In this document: in pieces, positions 16,344-21,405 of the stretch
Layout: the number at the start of each line of letters is the position of its first letter
How positions within the stretch are numbered: position 1 is the stretch's first letter
Assembly (NCBI GenBank): GCA_037444845.1
Contig: JBBILQ010000049.1
Location: 1-21,405, forward strand
Direction of reading: 5' to 3'
DNA: 21,405 bases
Source of the DNA: JARYMI01 sp037444845
GTDB taxonomy: Bacteria > Acidobacteriota > Aminicenantia > Aminicenantales > UBA8522
Made by a program: the position numbers and the translations under genes
Notes under the pieces: generated by a model
What the model saw: only the letters and a program-made list of their open reading frames with translations
Database searches by the model: none
Told to the model about the DNA's origin: nothing

Positions 16344-17019
16344 CATAGCCGGGCTTAAGTCGCTTTTTCAAGCTCAGGTCAGGGCAAAACCTCCTGGATT
16401 GAGGAAAGATTGCCCAGGGCCGGAGAAAACCGTCGGGCTGTTAAGGTCAAAGATGCCACGGAAAAAAGCCGCACGAATCATCGACCACATCAGCCGCTGT
16501 TCCGACTGCGCCGGCGAGCTTGAGTTCCTGCTCGAGGTTTTCAGGCACGAAGAGGACTTCATTCAGGAGACAAAGGAGTGGCTCACCGGCCAGAAAATTC
16601 ACGGCCGGCGGGGTTTCCCGCTGCGTCTCTCCTGGAGAACCGCTTCGGTCTTGGCCGGGTCTGTGCTCGTCGTCCTGGCTGTCCTGGCGACCGTGATCCT
16701 CCGGGTTCCTGAAAAATACCGGGCCGGCTCGCTCGCGAAAATTGTTCACCTTCAGCCGGCCGGAGAAAAGGCGTCCAGGTCTTCTTTGGTTTTCCGCTGG
16801 AAGGGCGTTCCCGGTTCCGATTATTACGTCATCGAGCTCTTTGATGAAGGCCTGCAGCCGCTGTGGAAAAGCGAGAGGCTCAACAAGACTCGCTTCATTC
16901 CGCCTCCAGACCTCATCAGCAGGCTCTCTCCCAGGAGGTCTTACTTCTGGACGGTCACGGCTTTTTCAGGGGGGGAAAAAACCGCCTCCTCGCTCGAAGA
17001 GTTCATCCTGGTTGAATAA
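16333..17019 (+). CDS. Membrane anti-sigma factor with zinc motif and extracytoplasmic fibronectin-like domain
   Basis: A 228-residue single-pass membrane protein. The cytoplasmic N-terminal part has the zinc-binding anti-sigma pattern: C27, then H52-x3-C56-x2-C59 (HISRCSDC), matching a ZAS domain. A transmembrane helix follows at about 103-124. The C-terminal part (about 140-228) lies outside and reads as one fibronectin type III/carbohydrate-binding-like beta sandwich (SLVFRWKGVPGSDYYVIELFD, then SYFWTVTAFSGG). It should hold the upstream sigma factor inactive at the membrane until a signal arrives. The start at 16333 overlaps the sigma stop by 11 nt. The stop lies 22 nt from the stop of the convergent TPR-CHAT gene. 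Confidence 0.8.
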   Translation: MKIDIAGLKSLFQAQVRAKPPGLRKDCPGPEKTVGLLRSKMPRKKAARIIDHISRCSDCAGELEFLLEVFRHEEDFIQETKEWLTGQKIHGRRGFPLRLSWRTASVLAGSVLVVLAVLATVILRVPEKYRAGSLAKIVHLQPAGEKASRSSLVFRWKGVPGSDYYVIELFDEGLQPLWKSERLNKTRFIPPPDLISRLSPRRSYFWTVTAFSGGEKTASSLEEFILVE

Positions 17020-17041
17020 GCTTAAAAAATTGCCGGCTGCG

Positions 17042-19924
17042 TCAACGGAAGCTGAGCGCCGAGGCGGATTCGCCGTGCAGGACAAAAGCACTCCAGAAGA
17101 AAGGATGGGAATAGCGGGACTCTAAGAGGCGCAGTTTCGTTAAGCGAAGAGCCTGGGCCTTGTCTTTTCCCTGGGCGAGATAATCGTAAAAATGCTTCAT
17201 GAATTCGACGGCGGCCCTGTCGCTGATTTTCCATAAAGTAGAAACGACGGAGCTGGCTCCGGAAAAGAAGAACGTCCTGGTCAGGCCCATGACTCCTTCT
17301 CCTTTTTCCAGATAGCCTCTGCTCGTCCGGCAGGCCGAGAGAACGACCAGGTCTGCGGCCAGCTTGAGTCCGGCTATCTCGCTCGCCTGGAGGAACCCAT
17401 CCTCGTTCCGGCTCTCCTGGAGAGACAGAAACAAACCAGACCGGAAAGGGACTTTTTCATCCAGAAGCCCGTGGCAGGCAAAATGGATGACCTGGTAATC
17501 CTCGAGCGGGCTCTGCTTGAGCTTCTCCTCTGTGGCGTTTTTTCCGAGGTAGATATCCCGTTTTTCTTCAGGGAAATGATGAGAGACGAGCTTTACTTCT
17601 TTTTTGCTGTCCTCGAGAGGATATAGGTCATAGCCCTGCTCCTCGACCATTTCCTGAGCGATTTCAGCTACGGTTATTCTGGTTTTTTCTTTCGAGATTT
17701 TCGAGGGATAGACGGGGTTGCCAAAAGCCAGGAGGGATTTGGGAAAAGCCCTGGTCGGCTTTTTCTCCTTAAGCAGGAGAAGGGATGAACAGGAAGGAGC
17801 ATAGGAGATCGCGTACTTGGCGATCAGGAGTTTATCCTGAGAAGGCCCATCATCTGAAGCAAAAGTAAGCGTCTCGAAGGGAAGATGACAGAGGATATCG
17901 TCCGGAACGACGATGACATGCTCAACAGGCCCAGGCAGGCTCTGCAGGGCAGGGCCGACGAGGTCCTTTGACAAACGGCTGGCCGCCTTATGCCAGTCCC
18001 AGTCTCCTCGAGGAGGCTTGGAGAGGAGGATGAGATAGGCAGCAAGGGATTTTCTTATTTCTTCCTTTGGCGGAAGCGTCAGGAGGGTGAAATCGTTTTT
18101 GGTGATGACGAAAAGAAGAGATTGGTCATCGCCGAGAAAATACTCCAGGATGGCTGTCTTCTCATCGAGAAGCTGGTCCTGGACCTTTTCCAGCCGGACC
18201 GGCTGGGGAAAGGCTTTGTCGGCTAATCTATCTTTTTCATCCGGTTGCTCGAAGAATGTTTCTTTAGCTTTCTTTTCAGTCACCGACGACTTTGTATCCT
18301 GGCTTGCGGCCGCCTTGCTGCTCAAGTCCTCAGGTTTTTCTTTGGGCACATCTGAAATAACCCGGCTTCCCGGACTTTCCTGTATTTCACCCATCGTCTC
18401 CAGAAATGCCCTGGCCTTGGCTCTTTCCACAACATAGAAAATATCCTTAGCCAGGGCTGACGACGGTTCATTTTCATGAAGCCGGAAGAGAAGGGAGATG
18501 AGCGACTCGTAGACTCTGAACTTGTTGCGCATGAAGCCGGCCTTGAAGTCATCCAGCAGAATCCGGACTCTTGTCTGGTCGATGGCCTCAAGGGAATTTT
18601 CATAATAAGCCATTGCCTGGTTGTAGTCTTTTTCCATTTCTGAACACTGGCCTAAGAAATATAAAGCTTCCCAGAGAATCGAGCTCCCGCTCGCGTTGCC
18701 TTCCATCTCGACGGCCTTTTGAAAATACGGCCTCGCCCTTTCATGATTTCCTTCTTTTAAATGACAAATTCCGATGTTGATCAAGATTCTTGGAGTGGCT
18801 CTGTCATCCCGCACTTTTTCTGCGATCGAATCAGTCAAATACAAATAATGCAGAGCGGTATGATATTTTTCGAGCTCAATATAAACGTTTCCGATGTTGT
18901 TAAGAATCCTCATTTCTGTTTTTTGGGCTGGATTTTCTTTCGCTAAGTCGAGCGCCTTGCAGAAATAGTCAAGAGCTCGCCAAAGGTCAACCTTATTGGA
19001 TAAAAGGATTCCCCTGTTGCGGTAGGCGTCGCCGAGGTTATTCAAGCTCTGAGAAAGCAGATAAGAATTTCCTGACTGCCGGTCGATCTCATTGGCCGCT
19101 TCCAGAAAACCGACAGATTTCTCGTAGAACCCGAGGTTCATCAGGACGAGGCTGATGTTTTTTAGACAGATTGACTCATCCTCGCGGCTCGATATTTCCC
19201 TGGCCAGTTCCAAGGCTTGCGAATAGTTATCCAGAGCCTCGACGTAGTCCTTATGCCAGAGAAAATACATCCCGATGTTGCTCCGGCACTTGACTTGCTC
19301 CCTCCGGTCGTTCGAGCGAGAGGCAATTTGCAAAGCGTTTATGTTTAAGGAGAGAAAGCTGCCTTGATCCTGCTTCGCCCAATAGGTCAGGCTTAGCTGG
19401 CGGAGACATTTGACTTCATGCTCGGCGCTCGAGATTTTTCTTGCCCATTCGAGGGCTGAGCGGAAATCTGCGCTTGATTTTTCGAGTTGCCCTTTGAGCC
19501 GGTCAGCCTTGCCCTCGGAGTAAAGCTCAAGAACCTTGAGAGCGCCCAGGCATTCTCCCTTTTCTTCAGAAAGGCTCAAGACGGATGCTTTCTCGAGCGC
19601 CTCAGCATAGAACCGCTCGGATTCTTCAGGCCGTCCGAGCGGCCAGCAAAGTTTTCCCAGGCTTATCAAGCAGCGGGTCTCTTTCTGGCCGTCGTTCATT
19701 TTCCGGGCCAGGTCGAGGCCCTGACTGAAAAGAGAAAAGGCCTCATGAAACTCTCCTTCCTGCCATTTGGATTCTGCGGTTTTGACTATCTGCCGGTATT
19801 CTCTGCCCGGGCTTTTCAGGCTCTCACCGGGCTGAGCCTTTTTGTCAGCAAAAACAAACAAGAATGCGACGGCCAGGATAATCCCTGCTGCTATTGCCTT
19901 CGAAAGCATCCTTGTAGCGTCCAT
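17042..19924 (-). CDS. Exported TPR-CHAT caspase-like protein
   Basis: A 960-residue protein. A signal peptide or N-terminal anchor (about 6-26, AIAAGIILAVAFLFVFA) comes first. About ten tetratricopeptide-like repeats fill 40-450, including AL--YSQAL and SLNNLGDAYRNRG signatures. A charged, low-complexity linker (about 515-585) leads to a CHAT domain (about 590-955). The caspase-like dyad is intact: H818 in IHFACHG and C865 in VVLSACRTSRG. Conserved CHAT segments EGVMGLTRTFFFSGASSVVSTLW (877-898, positions only approximate) and HPFFWSAFVLHG (940-951) are also present. The TPRs would bind a partner and the CHAT domain would cleave a protein. Two starts are possible, 19924 and 19909, both with AAGG directly adjacent. 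Upstream on the same strand, 80 nt away, is a response regulator gene. It converges on the sigma/anti-sigma pair. Confidence 0.88.
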   Translation of the reverse strand: MDATRMLSKAIAAGIILAVAFLFVFADKKAQPGESLKSPGREYRQIVKTAESKWQEGEFHEAFSLFSQGLDLARKMNDGQKETRCLISLGKLCWPLGRPEESERFYAEALEKASVLSLSEEKGECLGALKVLELYSEGKADRLKGQLEKSSADFRSALEWARKISSAEHEVKCLRQLSLTYWAKQDQGSFLSLNINALQIASRSNDRREQVKCRSNIGMYFLWHKDYVEALDNYSQALELAREISSREDESICLKNISLVLMNLGFYEKSVGFLEAANEIDRQSGNSYLLSQSLNNLGDAYRNRGILLSNKVDLWRALDYFCKALDLAKENPAQKTEMRILNNIGNVYIELEKYHTALHYLYLTDSIAEKVRDDRATPRILINIGICHLKEGNHERARPYFQKAVEMEGNASGSSILWEALYFLGQCSEMEKDYNQAMAYYENSLEAIDQTRVRILLDDFKAGFMRNKFRVYESLISLLFRLHENEPSSALAKDIFYVVERAKARAFLETMGEIQESPGSRVISDVPKEKPEDLSSKAAASQDTKSSVTEKKAKETFFEQPDEKDRLADKAFPQPVRLEKVQDQLLDEKTAILEYFLGDDQSLLFVITKNDFTLLTLPPKEEIRKSLAAYLILLSKPPRGDWDWHKAASRLSKDLVGPALQSLPGPVEHVIVVPDDILCHLPFETLTFASDDGPSQDKLLIAKYAISYAPSCSSLLLLKEKKPTRAFPKSLLAFGNPVYPSKISKEKTRITVAEIAQEMVEEQGYDLYPLEDSKKEVKLVSHHFPEEKRDIYLGKNATEEKLKQSPLEDYQVIHFACHGLLDEKVPFRSGLFLSLQESRNEDGFLQASEIAGLKLAADLVVLSACRTSRGYLEKGEGVMGLTRTFFFSGASSVVSTLWKISDRAAVEFMKHFYDYLAQGKDKAQALRLTKLRLLESRYSHPFFWSAFVLHGESASALSFR

Positions 19925-20004
19925 CCTTGATCGGCCAACGTAACGATCACAGCAAAATTTTAGTCCTTATCCTGCTTGAATTCCAGCGAAAAATCCGGAA
20001 AAAA

Positions 20005-20418
20005 TCAATTCGCCGGTCGCGGCCGGGAATTGGCCAGATGCTCCCTGATTTCTCTGAGCAGCGTGTTCTTATTGTAAGGCTTTGGCAGAAACGAACTTCC
20101 TGGAGGGGCGTTCTTCTTACTTTTCTGCCGTTTTTTTATCAGGGAGGAGGCGAATATGATCGGGATGTTTTTCGTCTCAGCATCATTTCTCAGGATGCAT
20201 GCGGCCTGGATGCCGTCGATTCCCGGCATAGAAATGTCAAGAATAATCAAATCCGGGTGATCGTCCCTGGCCGCCTGCACAGCGTCGGCGCCGTTTGTTG
20301 CCTGGATGACAGCGTATCCGACTCGGGAGAGGATTTTATCGAGCAGCCTCAAATTGAGTTGGCTGTCGTCAACAATCAGGATTTTCTTTTTTCTTGGGAC
20401 GAACTTTTCAGACGCCAT
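20005..20418 (-). CDS. Single-domain response regulator (receiver only)
   Basis: A 137-residue CheY-like receiver with no output domain. Numbering from the ATG at 20418, the acidic pocket is D17/D18 in ILIVDDS, the phosphoacceptor is D61 in LIILDISMPG, and the conserved lysine is K113 in FLPKPYN. The switch Ser/Thr position is in FASS. Its alpha4 region is unusually basic (KKRQKSKK) instead of the common Ala/Gly-rich helix. It could pass a phosphate or bind a partner protein. TTG immediately precedes the chosen ATG, and no good Shine-Dalgarno sequence is visible. It lies 80 nt upstream of the TPR-CHAT gene on the same strand and could share its transcript. No kinase is adjacent; the only histidine kinase in the window is 15 kb away. 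Confidence 0.88.
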   Translation of the reverse strand: MASEKFVPRKKKILIVDDSQLNLRLLDKILSRVGYAVIQATNGADAVQAARDDHPDLIILDISMPGIDGIQAACILRNDAETKNIPIIFASSLIKKRQKSKKNAPPGSSFLPKPYNKNTLLREIREHLANSRPRPAN

Positions 20419-20529
20419 CAATGCATAGACTGAATCATCATTTAGAACTTCTTTATTATAGACGTTTCTGAGCCCCGGATTTTCTCACTCAAAGAAAAAA
20501 CTTCTGATTTTCCAGGCGGAAAGGGATGT

Positions 20530-20735
20530 CTAGTGTCCCGTCTCATAAATACCTTTCCAAAGTCATGCGCCAAGACGGGACACTTCCATGGGGGAGTCAA
20601 GCTCCCCCCTCGGCGCTTCGCTTCACTCCGCTGACCCCCTGAGGGGAACGACGCCGTCCCCCTCAAACTCCCCCGCGGTGGCGCGTCTTTGGTGATCGCA
20701 ATTTATGTGATGTTATTTGTGAGACGCACCACTAG
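20530..20735. mobile_element. MITE-like non-autonomous element, about 206 bp (copy 2)
   Basis: The ends are inverted: CTAGTGTCCCGTCTCATAAATA on the left matches the reverse complement of the right end (CTAGTGGTGCGTCTCACAAATA) at 18 of 22 positions. CTAG at both extremes could be a 4-bp target duplication or part of the terminal repeat. Inside, a perfect 12-bp inverted repeat (20532-20543 with 20573-20584) and a GGGGGAG/CTCCCCC hairpin (20590-20608) give strong secondary structure. There is no transposase gene, so it would need one supplied in trans. Its last 56 bases recur at 1-56. It occupies the longest gene-free stretch in the window (20419-20810); in the flanks 20419-20529 and 20736-20810 I see nothing. 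Confidence 0.75.
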
Positions 20736-20736
20736 T
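20681..20736 (+). repeat. Second copy of the 56-bp end repeat
   Basis: Same sequence as 1-56 with 54 of 56 bases identical, in the same orientation. It forms the right end of the MITE-like element. Confidence 0.88.
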
Positions 20737-20810
20737 GCTCTTCTCCTTCGTACGATGAACGGATGGTATTAATCTCAGCGGGGCGAAGCTTCAAAGGCGT
20801 GGCAAAGAAT

Positions 20811-20884
20811 CGGGGAGGGGGGATTCGAACCCCCGACCCCAGCGTCCCGAACGCTGTGCGCTAACCAGGCTGCGCTACTCCCCG
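20811..20884 (-). tRNA. tRNA-Pro, anticodon CGG
   Basis: A 74-nt cloverleaf. The 7-bp acceptor stem is CGGGGAG/CTCCCCG. The D arm is GCGC-AGCCTGGTTA-GCGC. The anticodon stem is CAGCG/CGCTG with loop TTCGGGA, giving anticodon CGG for CCG codons. The T arm is GGGGG-TTCGAAT-CCCCC. The CCA end is not encoded and would be added by the tRNA nucleotidyltransferase. Confidence 0.97.
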
Positions 20885-20896
20885 GGAATCGCAATC

Positions 20897-20902
20897 ATTA
20901 TA
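20897..20902 (-). promoter_or_regulatory. -10 box of the tRNA-Pro promoter
   Basis: A perfect TATAAT on the minus strand, 12 nt upstream of the tRNA 5' end. No good -35 hexamer stands at the usual distance. Confidence 0.55.
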
Positions 20903-20942
20903 GCCGCAATCGCCAAAAGATGGAAGCCAATCGCTCGAGAAG

Positions 20943-20972
20943 TTGACTTCGTCCCCCTCAAAAAGTAAGAAT
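20943..20972 (+). promoter_or_regulatory. Putative promoter for the S46-like gene
   Basis: TTGACT (20943-20948), an 18-nt spacer and AAGAAT (20967-20972), about 40 nt before the GTG start. Five of six and four of six consensus matches make it plausible only. Confidence 0.3.
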
Positions 20973-21011
20973 AAAACCTCTGCTTCGGTTCGTTAGAAAG
21001 GAGGATGAAAA

Positions 21012-21405
21012 GTGAAGATATTGCGCCTTGTTTCAGGCCTTGCTGCCGCTGCCGGCATCCTGACCTTCCTCGCCTTTGCGGACGACGGCATGTGGATGCC
21101 GCACCAGATGAAAGACCTTGACCTTAAGGGACTGGGGCTGAAGATGGACCCCCAGGACCTTCAGAGCATCCAGTTAGCCGAGAGAGGATACGACCTTCCC
21201 ACAGACCGGGCCTTCCTCAAGCATCGGTTGAAAAAACTTCTGCAGATGCCGGATTCCCGCGTCCCTGCGGCTTTCCAAGAGGTCGTCGCTAAAAAATCAG
21301 AGAAGGCGGTCGAGGATTTTGTGGATGACATGTACAGCAGAACCATCCTCGTCACTCCCGAAAAGAGGCTGGATCTCATCTCTTTCAAGCCCGCCGAGCT
21401 GGAAA
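21012..21405 (+). CDS. S46-like peptidase, 5' part only, with apparent internal deletion
   Basis: 131 codons are visible before the window ends. The GTG start follows AAAGGAGG by 7 nt; the ATG at 21005 is in another frame. A signal peptide (1-23) precedes DDGMWMPHQM (24-33) and GLGLKMDPQDL (40-50), the typical mature N-terminus of S46 dipeptidyl-peptidases. In known members such as DPP7/DPP11, this is followed closely by the Gly-Cys-Thr segment and the catalytic histidine in a TNHHC-type motif. Here it is followed by RAFLKHRLKKLLQMPD and EDFVDDMYSRTILVTPEKR, which resemble sequence about 400 residues further on in those enzymes. The catalytic His region is thus absent from the visible part. 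It could be a paralogue without catalysis, a pseudogene or an assembly chimera. Confidence 0.65.
   Translation, partial: MKILRLVSGLAAAAGILTFLAFADDGMWMPHQMKDLDLKGLGLKMDPQDLQSIQLAERGYDLPTDRAFLKHRLKKLLQMPDSRVPAAFQEVVAKKSEKAVEDFVDDMYSRTILVTPEKRLDLISFKPAELE

Noticed and set aside
17042..19924. TPR-CHAT as part of a type III-E CRISPR system
   Set aside because: No CRISPR repeats, gRAMP/Cas7-11 or other cas gene is in the window, and the protein carries an export signal; only the sigma-factor analogy is retained.
20811..20884. tRNA gene as an integration site
   Set aside because: No integrase gene and no duplicated 3' tRNA segment are visible; the nearby small element ends about 75 bp away and does not touch the tRNA.

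Overview
The window looks like a chromosomal segment of a Gram-negative-type, probably anaerobic bacterium. It carries many proteins with Sec-type signal peptides, an NtrY-like histidine kinase, a GH20 hexosaminidase, an ECF sigma/anti-sigma pair, a TPR-CHAT protein and the start of an S46-like peptidase gene. This mix and the GC content resemble uncultured Acidobacteriota/Aminicenantes-type genomes, but no marker here proves the taxon. There are 15 protein genes, one of them cut by the window end, plus one tRNA and two kinds of small repeat element.

Layout. Positions 1-56 are the right end of a small inverted-repeat element whose second, complete copy lies at 20530-20735. On the minus strand follow a flavodoxin (114-617), a palindromic repeat (695-772), a 1277-residue polytopic histidine kinase (781-4614) coupled by a TGATG overlap to a small secreted protein (4614-5039), and a two-helix membrane protein (5219-5467). 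On the plus strand, a probable operon runs from 5640 to 10565: HAD hydrolase, VIT/vWFA surface protein, sugar-phosphate nucleotidyltransferase and NahK-type N-acetylhexosamine kinase. A secreted GH20 beta-N-acetylhexosaminidase (10567-12855, minus) converges on it. GH20, kinase and nucleotidyltransferase together form a plausible route from extracytoplasmic glycans to UDP-HexNAc. Next comes a plus-strand pair: a PLP aminotransferase of the alanine-glyoxylate/serine-pyruvate type and a DUF362 two-cluster ferredoxin protein.

The most interesting stretch is 15290-20418. It has a secreted cysteine-rich protein, a divergent ECF sigma factor gene with a near-consensus promoter and almost no leader, and an anti-sigma factor overlapping it that has a zinc motif, one membrane helix and an extracytoplasmic fibronectin-like domain. 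Converging on these, 22 nt away, is a 960-residue TPR-CHAT caspase-like protein with a signal peptide and an intact His/Cys dyad, and upstream of that an orphan response regulator. The topology fits a model in which the exported CHAT protease acts on the outer domain of the anti-sigma factor to release the sigma factor. This would be an envelope analogue of the cytoplasmic TPR-CHAT/ECF-sigma logic known from type III-E CRISPR, with no CRISPR component here. That model is inference.

The right end holds the small mobile element, a tRNA-Pro(CGG) on the minus strand, and the 5' part of an S46-like peptidase gene in which the N-terminal segment seems joined directly to a C-terminal-half segment, without the catalytic-histidine region.
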